This document shows, piece after piece, positions 9,169 to 24,092 of a stretch of DNA of 64,000 nucleotides. The position numbers were made by a program, and so were the translations under genes. Each line of letters begins with the position of its first letter. The first letter of the stretch is position 1. Source of the DNA: Acetivibrio straminisolvens JCM 21531 (GTDB taxonomy: Bacteria > Bacillota > Clostridia > Acetivibrionales > Acetivibrionaceae); the NCBI RefSeq assembly GCF_000521465.1, contig NZ_BAVR01000012.1, forward strand, positions 1 to 64,000, read 5' to 3'. Below the pieces are notes generated by a model. That model saw nothing but the letters and a program-made list of their open reading frames with translations, made no database searches and was not told the DNA's origin.

Positions 9169-9828
9169 ATGAATATTAACGCTTTATGGAATTTATCTTA
9201 CGGGGTCTACATTGCTTCCGTGTGGGACGAAGAACGTCCGACCGGATGTGTGGTCAACAGTGCCATGCAAATTACGGCAGAACCTGCGACGGTTGCAATC
9301 AGCATTCACCATGACAACTATACAAACGGTTGCATTGAAAAAACGGGCAGGTTTGCGCTAACTGTTCTGTCTCTGAATTCGGACCCGGCAATTATAGGGA
9401 CTTTTGGATTTAAGACAGGCAAGGATGTTAATAAATTCGATTCTGTCAAGTATGACATAAAAAATGATATGCCGATTCTAACGGATGGGTGTGCCTATCT
9501 TATCTGCGAGGTAATTAATAAGATGGAGACAGACACCCATACTGTCTTTTTGGGCAAAGTTTTAGATGCGGACTTTATTTCAAAAGAAGAGCCCATGACC
9601 TATTCCTATTACCATAAGGTAATAAAAGGAAGAAGTCCTAAAAATGCACCGACGTATATTGAGTTGGAGAATGGAGAAGAAAATATACCCCTCCAAAAAA
9701 GAGAAAAATATGTATGTAGTGTGTGCGGATATGAATACACAGGAGATATTCCCTTTGAAGATTTGCCGGAAGATTATGTTTGTCCGATATGCGGACAGCC
9801 AAAATCGGTATTTATAAAGAAGGAATAA
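9169..9828 (+). CDS. hrb: High-molecular-weight rubredoxin (flavin reductase domain plus rubredoxin)
   Basis: 219 residues. Residues 1-155 form a flavin-reductase-like FMN domain ([26 protein letters not shown]). Residues 168-215 are a rubredoxin with both iron knuckles, [11 protein letters not shown] and [10 protein letters not shown]. In Moorella, Hrb passes electrons from NADH to the flavodiiron protein FprA, reducing NO or O2. No fprA is adjacent here, so the partner is encoded elsewhere. Likely cotranscribed with the bacteriohemerythrin upstream, which fits the same role. Confidence 0.9.
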   Translation: MNINALWNLSYGVYIASVWDEERPTGCVVNSAMQITAEPATVAISIHHDNYTNGCIEKTGRFALTVLSLNSDPAIIGTFGFKTGKDVNKFDSVKYDIKNDMPILTDGCAYLICEVINKMETDTHTVFLGKVLDADFISKEEPMTYSYYHKVIKGRSPKNAPTYIELENGEENIPLQKREKYVCSVCGYEYTGDIPFEDLPEDYVCPICGQPKSVFIKKE

Positions 9829-9932
9829 GGAATAATATTTAAGAGTGTTTTATCGAGATGAATTTGGGAAATAATTAAGTGATTCCTGTGTAATTCTCAA
9901 AATAGGAACCAAAATGTTGCGGGAAAGAATAG

Positions 9933-13472
<3,540 letters not shown>

Positions 13473-13486
13473 TAGGTAGTATGTGA

Positions 13487-13530
13487 GAGGGCTGCTGCAC
13501 CGGGAGATTGGTGCAACAGCCTCTTTTATT
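13487..13530 (+). terminator. Intrinsic terminator after PFOR
   Basis: GAGGGCTGCTGCACC (13487-13501) pairs with GGTGCAACAGCCTC (13510-13523) apart from one mismatch and one bulge, followed by TTTTATTT. Confidence 0.9.
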
Positions 13531-13626
13531 TGGCCTCTTGGAATGAAATGAAAGAGGCAAAAGCGAAGGGACTCGATGTCCCGAGCTTTTATTAGTATGC
13601 TGTCACAATGGTGTTTGCATTATCTT

Positions 13627-13794
13627 TTACTTCTGATTTGAATCAGCATATTCCTTGGCGTTTTCTACTTGCAATTCACTGGGTATGGTAACTCCAGACT
13701 CAGGCTTTTTCTTTTCGATATTTGCCCAAGCTGCTGTGTTGTGTTTTTCAATTGGTGCTGCCATGTTTTTTTGCTTATAGTTTTTTTCTGCCAT
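13627..13794 (-). CDS. Small DUF3787-like protein
   Basis: 55 residues, starting MAEKNYKQKN and containing PIEKHNTAAWANIEKKKP and PSELQVENAKEYAD. I recognise this as the small clostridial family DUF3787, of unknown function. It is hydrophilic with no membrane segment or Cys. ATG at 13794 is preceded by GGAGTG at the right distance. The frame stays open upstream but the extra residues lack the family pattern. It converges with PFOR, whose terminator separates them. Confidence 0.75.
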   Translation of the reverse strand: MAEKNYKQKNMAAPIEKHNTAAWANIEKKKPESGVTIPSELQVENAKEYADSNQK

Positions 13795-14142
13795 TTTATC
13801 ACTCCAAACAAGACTGTGTTTATATTGTTGCGTCGATGTTATTTTATATCGTGGGAGATTTATTATACTGTGCATTATTTACAGGTAGACATTTCAAATC
13901 TTAGGAATAATATCAATAGGTTAACCGTAAGCGAATGTATGGAATATCTTGATTTTTTTTCAGAAGAATAATATACTATTGGTAAGTCAAGGCAAGAATA
14001 TTTTCAAAACATATTGCAGGATGTACAGCCTCAGCAATAAGCGGAGGTTTGTTTTTAGAAAGAGATAATATAAAAAGAGAATGTACAATTATCATATATT
14101 GGTATTATTTTTTAGATTAATTATATAAAGGGGAGAATTAAA
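13795..14142. other. Intergenic region upstream of the SLH giant
   Basis: 348 bases between the DUF3787-like gene (minus) and the surface protein (plus). It must contain divergent promoters. On the plus strand a short frame from about 13873 to 13971 reads DISNLRNNINRLTVSECMEY and looks peptide-like, but has only a poorly spaced ribosome site; I do not call it a gene. A TTGGTA-17-TATATA pair at 14099-14127 lies too close to the start codon to be a sure promoter. Confidence 0.5.
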
Positions 14143-17100
14143 ATGAAATTTTTCAAGGGGAGGCTGACATCTTTAGCACTCGTACTTACAATTTTAATGC
14201 AATTATTTGCAAACTGTGTTTTTGCAGAATCGTCCGGAAAGGACACTATTTTTTTCAGGGACATTTCAGGACACTGGGCTGAGGAGTCTATCAAGTATTT
14301 GGCAGAACGTGGTTTGGTAAAAGGTTATTTGACCGACAATGGTTATATAATTAAACCTGATACATACATAACCAGAGCTGAATATCTTACCGTTCTTTTA
14401 AAAACAAAACCCAATCTTAAAGTTTTAAATACTAAAGTAAAATTATTTAATGACGTAAAAGATAGTGATTGGTACAAAGAAGCGGTTGACAAAGCTTCGA
14501 GTAATGGAATTCTTGAAGGATATCCCGATGGAAGTTTCAAACCTAATAATCCGATTACCAGGGCTGAAATTGCTGCATTAACGGTAAAAATTAATAATTG
14601 GCATGAGGAGGATGTTCTTCCTGATGTTGATGTGTTTTCTGATGTTCAAAAGAATTCATGGTACTATGCGGCTGTTTTGACATGCAAATTAAAAAATATA
14701 ATAAATGGATATCCGGATGGTACTTTTAAACCGGGAAACTATGCATCAAGAGCAGAAGCTTTTGCTTTGCTTGCAAATTATGTTAGAAATTTTATTGACA
14801 AGGATTTGGATGAAATACCCGAAAAAACTCCCGGTACAACTCATGACTTGGTTTCACCTACTCCAAAGCCTGTGACATCATCTTCACCTTCCGGTTCCGG
14901 TTCAACAATTGAAAGTGGGCCGTTTAAAGGTAAATCGGTTGATGACTTTTTATATGTATCGGGCGGGGATTTTAGAATTTTCAATGAAGAACAGAAAAAA
15001 GCCACCATCGAAGGCGTGTTTGACGAAGAAAATGTAAAAAAGATGTACTACAATGTGAAATACTATGGATTTGATATGGAAACTCCTAAGATGGAAAAAG
15101 ATAATATTACAAATGGGTTAATAGCTCTAGGTCCAAAAGAAGAAGAAAAAGGAATATTTAATGAAAACAAAACCCCATATGGTTGGACACTCAAAGATTT
15201 TGAACTTAACAAGGACTATTTTAAGATTAATATTATTTTAGTGATAGAAGACCAATATGGAAATAAACTTACTAAAACTTTGACAAATATAAATGATAAG
15301 GATTCGGACGGAGATGGACTGTCTGACTATGAAGAGGTGTACATATATAATACAAATCCGTTAAATTCCGATACCGATGAAGATAAACTTTCAGATTATG
15401 AAGAAATTAATATTTATGGAACAGATCCATTAAATCCCGATACCGATGAAGATGGCTTAACAGATTATGAGGAAATGAAAGCATGGGTTATCTTAGAATT
15501 AGGTTCAATAGTATCAATTTTTTATAATGCTCCTGAATACGAAGAGCTGGGAACTGAAGGAGTGGAACTGGTATCTGAAAAATATGGCTATAAAGAAGAG
15601 CAGATAATTTTGGGATTGGATCCCCTTAATCCCGATACGGACGGAGACGGACTTCCTGATGGTTATGAATTTAGGATTTTGGGTACTGATCCGACACGCA
15701 AGGTAACATATGGTATGAATGTACCGGATGTTGATCTTGACATTGATGGAGATGGACTTTCAAACTGGATGAGTTTCTAAATGAAACAGATCCATGGTTA
15801 AAAGATACAGATGGAGACGGTATTAGTGATTATGATGAGATTTATACTTATAAAACAGATCCGTTGATTTCCGATACGGACGGAGATGGGCTTGATGATG
15901 GATTGGAATTGGGGCAAGGCTTTGCCCCTCTAAAGCCTGATACCGGTAATAGTGGCATTTTAGATTCAGAAAAATTTGTTAGCCTGAATTTATCGGAAGA
16001 AACTTTGAGAGACGTTTTGACTCCTGAAAATAAAGCACTTCCTTCAATTAGCATATTCGGAGTGCCTGATTTTGATATTAATACTACTGTGGAAAATGCG
16101 TCCGAACACGAAAGTATTAAAAATATTGTTGGTGTCGTAGGGTTTCCAATAGACATAAAGACCGATAAGGATTTTGAAAGTGCGGAAATTAGTTTTAAAA
16201 TAAGTGAGGAAATTTTAAAGACTACCGATATAAACAATCTGGCAGTTTTTTATTATGATGAGACAAATGACACTATTGAGTTTTTAGAGACAGAAGTAGA
16301 TGAGGAATCAAATACGATAAAGACAACAGTTGATCATTTTAGCATTTATGGCGTTATAGATATAGTGAGGTTTGCACAAAGTTGGGGCATAAAAGATATT
16401 TTGGATAAACTTGCAAACCCCGCAGAAGAAGCTATACCACCGGTTGCCGAAATAGGACAGGCAGATATAGTTTTTGTTATCGATACAACCGGTTCAATGG
16501 GCTCAGTAATTAATAATGTCAAAACTAATATTACAAACTTTGTAAATACATTAATAGAAAATAACGTAGATGTGAGATTGGGGTTAATAGATTACAAGGA
16601 TTTAGAAGAAGATGGTATGAATTCCACCAAAATCTAGGATGGTTTGATAATGTAAATGATTTTATTACTAGTGTAAATAATATGAGAGCAACCGGAGGAG
16701 GAGATGCTCCGGAATCTACCGTAGATGCATTGGAAGAGGCAAGAAGAATGGATTTCAGACCTGGTGTGAATAAATTTATTATGCTTTTTACCGATGTGTC
16801 ATATAAAGAATTTACAAGATTTGAAGATGTTCAATCAATGGGAACGGTGATAGAAAAATTAAAAGAAGATAGAATTGTTGTATCTGCAATTGTACCTTCC
16901 GGTTATCAGTCAGTATATAAGGCTTTGTATACTGAAACGGGAGGTGTTTATGCAAATATAACAAAGGCTTTTTCTTCCGAGCTTCAAGCGCTTATTAGCA
17001 ACATAGTCAGTGTAACTCATGGTGATGGTATTTGGATAAGGTTATCTAATGGAATGCTAAAAAAATTGGAGGGTATTTCCAATAAAGAAGAGTTACTTGA

Positions 17101-20100
17101 GTTGGCATCAGGAGAATACCTTTTAATTGGTGATTTGTTTTTAAAAGTATTTACAGTTAACTTTTTTGGATTAAAAATAAAAACTTTCAAGGAAGCATTT
17201 AATAAAAATGCTGTAGACGTTAGAATAACTCCCACCAGTGGATATTCTGGAGGTATGTATACTGTTGATGCAATAGCTACGATTGTAACGGAACAGCAGG
17301 TGGATAAAGCGGTATTGTTATTCAGGTTGCTAAATGGAAACTGGATGCAATACAATGCTGCTCTTGATTCAAAATTTATTATGAGTGAGTTTAATTTTGA
17401 ATTGCCTGAAGAATATCCGGATCATTTAAGCGATTTATTTATCGGATATAGGGCCAATTTAAATATTTTAGATTCAGGTTTAAGGGAGTTTAAAGTTGTA
17501 TTGCTTGACAAATATGGAAACATAATTGTTGAGTCAGAGGTTAATAAAGTAAAGGTGGAAAGCTCAATTAAGTGGACAGGGGATATATCGCCGTTAGAAA
17601 CTGTAACCGGCATCAAAGACTTTTCCATAGTTCAATATGCCGATATTTTGACCGGTAAAGATATTGCTTTGTTTTTACGTAAAGATGGCGACCAATTTCC
17701 GATAATGGTTGATTCATCCAAACAAAGATACAAACACGAGCAAAAGAACTATAATTTTAGTTTTGTGTCAAATGACTGGGATGCTGTAAATAAGAAGCCT
17801 AAATACATCAATGGTTCATATTGGATATCTGTCCATATAGTAGATGAGAGCGGTAAATCTCTTATTAAGTCTGATGAGAGAAAAATAAAAATAAATAATA
17901 TATGGATTTCCGAATATTACAATAGCGGGCAAAACAAGGATATTTATGAAATTAAAAAGAGATTAAACGAATTGGGATATTTTGGTCAAAATAATTTGCC
18001 GCTGACTGTTAACACAATATTTGATTATAATACTTCCTTTGCTGTCAGTGAATTTAAGAGAGTTAACGGCCTAAATGACAGTGGAATATTTAAAGGAGTC
18101 GTATGTGACCAAACATGGAATGTATTGTTCTCAGATTCTGCATTAAAGAATGACAAGTCGCCTGCTGTAGGAACTGGCGAATGGAACTTCCAAAGTTTGG
18201 GGGGCAGGCTGAGGTTTTTGTCTGCGGCAGAGTTGGAGAAGGAGATTTCAGACGCTAAAAAAGAAAGAAGGTCTTTGTCTCCAAGTGCTGAGTTGACTAA
18301 AAGATTGAATCTCATTAATTCAAGAATTGCACATGATTGGGTATCCAATGGTGTAACCAAAACAAGATTTGCAAAAAGGTACCTTGACCAATGTGCAAAA
18401 AACGGTATAACGCCACCTGCAGCTTATAATACCGAAGCTAAGGTTATTAATGCATTAACCTGGGATGATAAGAAAATTGAGAAATTATACGCAAACTCGC
18501 TGAAATTCCAAAGTTTAGATATCGATCCGAGGCTACTTCTGGCGATAATAATTCAGGAAGGTACAGGAAGTTTTAACACAAATCCTGAGGTAAGAGACAG
18601 TAATGGGGGACATTATATCCAGCCGGATTTTGAAAAAGATTTAACAGCTGCATTGGACAACCAGTTTTTAAGAAAGGCAAATGCATATAGGTACTATGGA
18701 GAGCAGTTTTCTGAATTTGTAAGAGGGCTAAAGGTTTCACAACCTAATTTAACCGGCGGACAGGGTAACTTGTACCAATTCTTAAATTATGCTACAGTGG
18801 CAGCAACAGTTGATCTCAATACCAATGAAATAATCGAGCTTAAACCCCATGGGTATATGCAACTCATGACGGTTGGTGGAAAAATGTGGAGACTGTTTTT
18901 GGTTCTTTGGTAGACAACAATGGTGAAAAACCTTCTGAAAAGTATTCGAATTTGTTTAAAAACTCTAAAAAGATACCTTTGAAGAGTGGCTATTCAAAAC
19001 CGTCAGTTGTATTTAAATTAGAGTGGATGAATGAGGTTATATACAATAGTAAAACCGAAAAATATGATCCTGGTTATACAATTAGAGCGACGCTGGCCCC
19101 GCAGAGTACACCGGATCCGGAGCCAGTTGAAAATGTATTTCCTCTAAAATATGGTGATACCAGTGCAGTAAAGGGTGACTACATTAAAGAAGTCCATGAT
19201 TTACTTAGCAAAAACCTTGGAAGCGGTCTGGAATATCTCAAAATTGTAAGTGGCGATTCAGGTTATGGAAAAAATTATGGACCAAAAACTGCAGCTTTGG
19301 TGAAATTATATCAGAGTCAAAATGGTGCTGTAGTTAATGGACAAATAGATGAGGCCACCCTAAATAAACTAAGGAGCGGTGAATGGAAAGTTGCAGCACC
19401 CGCTGAAGGAAAATATGTAATAAAGGGCTCTTATCAAGATTCTTATTTTGAACTAGTTGTTGATAAAGCTCCTGATATTTCCGATACGGATGACTTTAGT
19501 TTAAAGTTAAAAAGACTGGCGGAACAATATACAGATTTTAGTATTAACGGGGTTAAAGTAAAACTGCCTTATTATCAGACTGTAGGTACACGTTATGGAG
19601 GTAAGGCAACACCGGAACAGATAAGAAACTTCATACTTGGAAAAACAACAGATCCGTCCAAATTCCAGAGTGTTGCAGATGACCCTGAAAACAGGTATAA
19701 AGTAGGAATTGACTGTTCGGGATTGGTAGCTTATGTGCTTAATGAAGCAACAGAAGGAATGATTCACAAGACCCACGGACAAACCGGCTATGGAAATGGA
19801 ATTAGTGCCGCATCACTTACAAGTACTAAACTTGGACAAAAAATAACCAAGGCAAAAGACGTTGTTCCGGGAGCTATAATGAATACCGATAATGGTGGCC
19901 ATGTTATCGTTATATATGAAGTTATAAAAACAAATGGAAAAGTTACTCAAATAAAATATGCACACTCTAATGGTAAACACGGACCTCATAAAGGATACAT
20001 TGATATAGGAGATGAAAATCAGGACTTAGACGGTAGTGCACAAACATGGCATGATATTTCATATACGGACAAGAAAGCTAAAGAACTTTATACCTATACT

Positions 20101-20139
20101 GTTCTGCGTAATGAAGTGGTAGAATATTTAAAAAAATAA
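14143..20139 (+). CDS. Giant S-layer-anchored protein: SLH, Ca-binding repeats, VWA, PG-binding, NlpC/P60-like (three frameshifts as sequenced)
   Basis: About 1999 residues after repair. A signal peptide (1-28, ending CVFA) precedes three SLH modules (about 37-220; FRDISGHWAEE, VKDSDWYKEA, VQKNSWYYAA) that bind secondary cell-wall polymer. After a Pro/Ser linker come type-3-thrombospondin-like calcium repeats (DSDGDGLSDYEE and kin, about 385-590). A von Willebrand A domain follows with MIDAS DTTGSMGS (about 775). Then a peptidoglycan-binding-like domain (about 1263-1330), a transglycosylase-like stretch (LLLAIIIQEGTGSF), a second PG-binding domain (about 1665-1745), and an NlpC/P60-like end with DCSGLVAYV and GGHVIVIYE. 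Frames break at 15766, 16629-16632 and 18880-18884, each one base short in a homopolymer. Likely a wall-bound hydrolase or adhesin. Confidence 0.85.
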
Positions 20140-20162
20140 ATTGAAGTTTTTGTAGCATAAAA

Positions 20163-20203
20163 TAAGAGAGCACTCATCAAAAAGATGTTAGTGCTCTCTT
20201 ATT
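20163..20203 (+). terminator. Intrinsic terminator after the SLH giant
   Basis: AAGAGAGCACT (20164-20174) pairs with AGTGCTCTCTT (20190-20200), with an inner ATC/GAT pair. It lies 25 bases after the stop codon. Confidence 0.8.
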
Positions 20204-20392
20204 AGAGCGCCCAACATGAACTGTAGCTCTTTTAGCTTTCCTAAGTTAGTTTTTCTTAATCTATTGAATAATTATTTCCGTAGCCTTATAATTAATTATG
20301 GTAGCTTGTATTACGTATGTAGTATGGCTTCATTAATATAAAAATACATGCACAGTTTTTAGGTTGTGTTGGTAGAACGGAGGAAAAAGAAA

Positions 20393-22025
20393 ATGCCCAT
20401 TATTGAATTTTTGGAGCGCAATGCTGCGTTGTACGGTCATGAAAAATGTCTGACGGAGATAAATCTGGATCTTCAGGAAAGCCATAATGTTATATGGCGA
20501 GAGTACGAACTCATCGAAAACAATCCTGCAGGGGAGTATCGCAGAGATATGACTTGGCGTGTTTTTGACGAGAAGGCAAACCGATTTGCAAATCTCCTAA
20601 TCAAGAGGGGAATTAAAAAAGGCGACAAGGTGGCTATACTTTTGATGAACTGTTTGGAATGGCTGCCTATTTATTTTGGAATATTGAAGACAGGGGCTAT
20701 TGCGGTACCGATGAATTTCCGCTATACAGCCGAGGAAATAAAATACTGCCTTAACCTGTCCGATTCCATAGCCTTGGTTTTCGGTCCGGAATTTATCGGT
20801 CGCGTGGAAAACATTTATGACCAGATACCAAATGTAAAATTATTGTTATTTGCAGGAGAAAACGTCCTTCTTTTGCTGAAAGCTATGACCGTCTTACCGC
20901 TAATTGTTCTTCCGAAGCACCCAACATAGAAATTACTGATGATGACGATGCAGCAATATATTTTTCATCGGGAACTACAGGATTTCCAAAGGCAATTTTG
21001 CATAGCCACGGAAGTCTTGTATCAGCTTGTTATACAGAGCAGAAACATCACGGACAAACCCGTGAGGATAACTTCCTGTGTATTCCGCCCCTTTATCATA
21101 CCGGTGCGAAAATGCACTGGTTTGGAAGCCTGTTGGCCGGCAGCAAAGCAGTATTGTTAAGAGGAATTAAGCCGGAATGGATATTAAGAACTGTTTCCGA
21201 AGAGAAAATTACAATTGTATGGCTTTTGGTTCCGTGGGCTCAGGATATTCTGGATGCCATTGACAGAGGGGAATTGAAGCTGGAAGATTATGACCTTTCC
21301 CAATGGAGACTCATGCATATTGGTGCTCAGCCGGTACCTCCCAGCTTGATTCATCGCTGGAAAAGTATTTCCCGCATCATCTATATGATACCAACTATGG
21401 TCTTAGTGAGTCTGCAGGACCGGGATGTGTCCACTTGGGCGTTGAAAATATTCATAAAGTAGGTGCCATAGGCTTGCCGGGCTATAATTGGGAGGCTAAA
21501 ATTGTAGACGAAAAAGGAAGTCCTGTAAAACAGGGAGAGGTAGGAGAACTGGCTGTTAAGGGACCTGGTGTAATGAGATGTTATTACAAGGATCCTGAAG
21601 CTACTGCCGCAGTGCTCAAGGACGGCTGGCTTTTGACCGGGGACATGGCCAGAATGGATGAAGACGGCTTCATTTATCTGGTAGACCGCAAGAAAGATGT
21701 AATTATCAGCGGAGGAGAAAATATATATCCGGTACAGATTGAAGATTTTCTACGGGCACATGAAGCAATCAAGGATGCAGCAGTTATTGGACTACCCGAT
21801 AAGCGTCTGGGAGAAATAGCAGCCGCTATTATTGAGTTAAAGCCCGGCTGCGAGTGTACCGAAGAGGAAATAAACAAATTCTGTATTTCATTGCCGCGCT
21901 ATAAACGACCGAAAAAAATTATTTTTGACAATATACCGAGAAATCCTACAGGAAAGATTGAAAAGCCTCGACTAAGGGAAAAATACGGTGTAGTAGGTTT
22001 GGTAGAGGTTGAGACAATAAGCTAA
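20393..22025 (+). CDS. AMP-dependent acyl-CoA synthetase/ligase (two frameshifts as sequenced)
   Basis: About 544 residues after repair, normal for medium/long-chain acyl-CoA synthetases of the ANL superfamily. The adenylation P-loop YFSSGTTGFPKAILH, the YGLSE block, LLTGDMARMDEDGFIYLVDR (A8 hinge) and PRNPTGKIEKP with the C-terminal catalytic lysine are all present. It activates a carboxylic acid with ATP and CoA; the acid cannot be named. Frames break at 20866-20867 (CCC read as CC) and at 21361-21364 (five A read as four). ATG 20393 follows CGGAGG. Flanking genes are unrelated, so it is probably monocistronic. Confidence 0.88.
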
Positions 22026-22223
22026 TAATGCCCTTCACGTTTTATATATTAATTTGGAATGGCTTTGACCGATATATTGGCAAGGCCATTCTTATTTTTC
22101 ACAAAAAAGATAAATAGACAACTCACACAATACACCAAATGAGAATAGATTTGAATAGAAATATGGAGATATTTTGAGATCCATAAAGGAAATTTAGTTT
22201 AATCATTATTATTAAAAACAAAA

Positions 22224-22277
22224 GGTCAAAGAAAGTCAAAGTCTAAAGTTGATAATATAGCTTGAAAATTGTATAAA
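22224..22277 (+). promoter_or_regulatory. CtsR box and SigA promoter of hsp20
   Basis: GGTCAAA-GAA-AGTCAAA (22224-22240) is an exact match to the CtsR heptad direct repeat (RGTCAAA-NAN-RGTCAAA). A promoter TTGATA (22249-22254), 17 bp, TATAAA (22272-22277) follows. A lone AGTCAAA half-site lies at 22299-22305. CtsR represses class III heat-shock genes such as clp operons and, in some Firmicutes, hsp20. Confidence 0.85.
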
Positions 22278-22337
22278 TAATATAGAAAGATAATTAAAAG
22301 TCAAAAAGCAATATCAAAAAATTTGGAGGTGTTGTTT

Positions 22338-22787
22338 ATGTTCGGAATAGTACCTTTTGGAAGAAGAGGAATGGGTGTTCAAAGAAGAAACGTAGACCTT
22401 TTTGATATTGACAGCTTTTTTGACGACTTTTTCAATAGCGGGTTCTTTCCGGCGTTTTACGGCAGTAATCAGATGAAAGTTGACATAAGTGAAAATGATA
22501 AAGAATATATACTTGAAGCTGATATGCCGGGAATAGATAAAGAGAACATTAATATTGAAGTTAATGGTGATGTACTCACGATAAGTGCCAAATGGGATGA
22601 ACAGACAGAAGTGAAAAAAGACAACTACTTAAGAAAAGAGAGAAGAGCAAGTTCAATGTCAAGGTCATTTACTCTTGAGAATGTTGACAGTGACAGGATT
22701 ACGGCAAAGCATGAAAGAGGTGTATTGACATTGATATTGCCTAAGAAAGAAACTTGCTCTAAAGGAAGAAGAATCGATATATCTTAA
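22338..22787 (+). CDS. hsp20: Small heat shock protein Hsp20
   Basis: 149 residues. ATP-independent holdase chaperone of the alpha-crystallin family. Short N-terminal arm rich in Phe and Asp (DLFDIDSFFDDFFNSGFF), then the alpha-crystallin domain from about residue 45 (KVDISENDKEYILEADMPGI), the conserved GVLTLILPK near the end, and a short tail. ATG 22338 follows TTTGGAGGTG (22323-22330). It stands alone between its CtsR-controlled promoter and its own terminator. Confidence 0.95.
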   Translation: MFGIVPFGRRGMGVQRRNVDLFDIDSFFDDFFNSGFFPAFYGSNQMKVDISENDKEYILEADMPGIDKENINIEVNGDVLTISAKWDEQTEVKKDNYLRKERRASSMSRSFTLENVDSDRITAKHERGVLTLILPKKETCSKGRRIDIS

Positions 22788-22798
22788 TATTTAAATAG

Positions 22799-22827
22799 GG
22801 CTCCCCTATACACGGGGGAGCTTTTTT
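22799..22827 (+). terminator. Intrinsic terminator after hsp20
   Basis: GCTCCCC (22800-22806) pairs with GGGGAGC (22815-22821), then TTTTTT. Confidence 0.9.
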
Positions 22828-22899
22828 AATTTAAAAGTAAGTTGCTATATGTGTCGAATGTGGAGAAAAAGAGAAGGGAAAAATGGGTTTTCAGGAGTA

Positions 22900-22928
22900 T
22901 TGACAAAGGTGGAATAAATAAATATAAT
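22900..22928 (+). promoter_or_regulatory. SigA promoter of the Nudix regulator gene
   Basis: TTGACA (22900-22905), exactly 17 bases, TATAAT (22923-22928): full consensus. The gene starts about 50 bases later. Confidence 0.8.
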
Positions 22929-22982
22929 GATACTAACAGAATGATAATATCAAAACTCAAATTTCAAATTCGAGGTGAAACA

Positions 22983-23892
22983 ATGAGCGAATCAAAAAAG
23001 CTTAATAAACAAGGACTTACCGAGGAGCAGTTTTTGGCAGCTTATGATGCGAGCAAATTTGATAGGCCGTCAATGACAGTGGATATGCTGATTTTACAGT
23101 GACTGATGAAAAGAAGGAGAATTATAGAAAGCTTCCTCAAAAGGTTTTGCGATTGTTGATGATTAAAAGGGGAGACCATCCGTATATAGGACAATGGGCG
23201 CTTCCGGGCGGTTTTGTTAATATGGATGAAAATCTGGAAGATGGAGCTTTAAGGGAGTTGAAAGAAGAGACAAATATTGACAATATATATATGGAGCAGC
23301 TTTATACTTGGGGAGATGTAAACAGGGACCCCCGCACAAGGGTAATAAGCGTTTCCTATATGGCGCTGGTGGACAGTTCCAACCTGAATATCAAGGCCAG
23401 TGATGATGCTGATGATGCAAAGTGGTTTACCGTATCATGCAATATGTATCAGGAGCAAAAAACGTTGACCGAAAAGGGATATATATTGCAGAGGTGTATA
23501 ACTTGAAGCTGTCCAACGAGGAGGAAAACCTTTCAGCGGTTATAAAGACTGTAAAAACAGTTGAAGGAAAAATATCCAGAGTAGAAAGAGAAATTGTCGA
23601 ATCAAACGGTATCGCTTTTGACCATGCAAAAATTATACAATATGCAATTGAAAGGCTGCGTAATAAAATTGAGTATACGGATATTGCGTTTAACCTCATG
23701 CCGGCAAGGTTTACATTGACGGAGCTCCAGCAGGTGTATGAGGTGATTTTGGACAAGGAGCTGTTAAAAGCAAACTTTAGAAGAAAAATAGCCGATATGG
23801 TGATTGAAACAAACGAGTACACCAAAGATGCAGGGCATAGACCTTCAAAACTATTCAAGTTTAACCCGAATTGGAACGATGCCTCCGAATAA
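22983..23892 (+). CDS. Nudix hydrolase with C-terminal winged-helix domain, NrtR-like (two frameshifts as sequenced)
   Basis: About 303 residues after repair. Residues 40-150 are a Nudix domain; the box is mostly present (GGFVNMDENLEDGALRELKE followed by ETNID), so ADP-ribose or related substrates could be bound or cleaved. The C-terminal half (about 215-300) has FTLTELQQVYEVILDKEL and KLFKFNP, the winged-helix pattern of NrtR-type regulators that control NAD salvage genes. The frame breaks at 23092-23095 (TTTTT read as TTTT) and 23491 (CAGGAG read as CAGAG). ATG 22983 follows GAGGTG. No NAD gene is adjacent, so its targets are elsewhere or it acts as an ADP-ribose pyrophosphatase. Confidence 0.82.
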
Positions 23893-23904
23893 TATAAAAC
23901 ATTA

Positions 23905-23963
23905 TTGACTTGTTGGTCTATTTGTTATAGACTAGTAATATGAAGTCTATAACAAATAGACCA
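23905..23963 (+). promoter_or_regulatory. Promoter with double BlaI-type operator (copy 1)
   Basis: TTGACT (23905-23910), 17 bp, TAGACT (23928-23933). Two dyads GTCTAT-N5-ATAGAC lie at 23916-23932 and 23945-23961, one across the spacer and -10 and one at the transcription start. Together they form a perfect 20-base inverted repeat with a 10-base centre. Almost the same 50 bases recur at 57111-57167. Confidence 0.85.
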
Positions 23964-23975
23964 AGGAGGATTAAA

Positions 23976-24092
23976 ATGAAAGTATATAAACTTTCACAAA
24001 GTGAAATAAAGCATATAAGCGGCGAAAAAAGCAGCAAACATCAGAATGAAGAGCTTGGAAGATTGACTTGTGGGCACAAGGAGGTGCAATAA
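23976..24092 (+). pseudogene. BlaI/MecI-type repressor remnant with internal deletion
   Basis: An open frame of 38 codons with a perfect ribosome site (AAGGAGG). It begins MKVYKLSQSE like the intact BlaI at 57182 (MKEYKLAESE) and ends NEELGRLTCGHKEVQ like that protein's C-terminal AEELKRLIDEHKE. The roughly 80 residues between, holding the winged-helix DNA-binding domain and dimer region, are gone without loss of frame. Its stop overlaps the BlaR1 start (TAATG), so translational coupling is kept. It can hardly bind DNA, though it could still act as a leader peptide. Confidence 0.8.

Noticed and set aside
13873-13971. Short plus-strand peptide (DISNLRNNINRLTVSECMEY region)
   Set aside because: Peptide-like, but the start is unclear and the GGGAG upstream is about 14 bases from the only GTG; not enough to call a gene.
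14099-14127. TTGGTA-17-TATATA as promoter of the SLH giant
   Set aside because: It would leave under 10 bases of leader before the RBS; the true promoter is probably further upstream.
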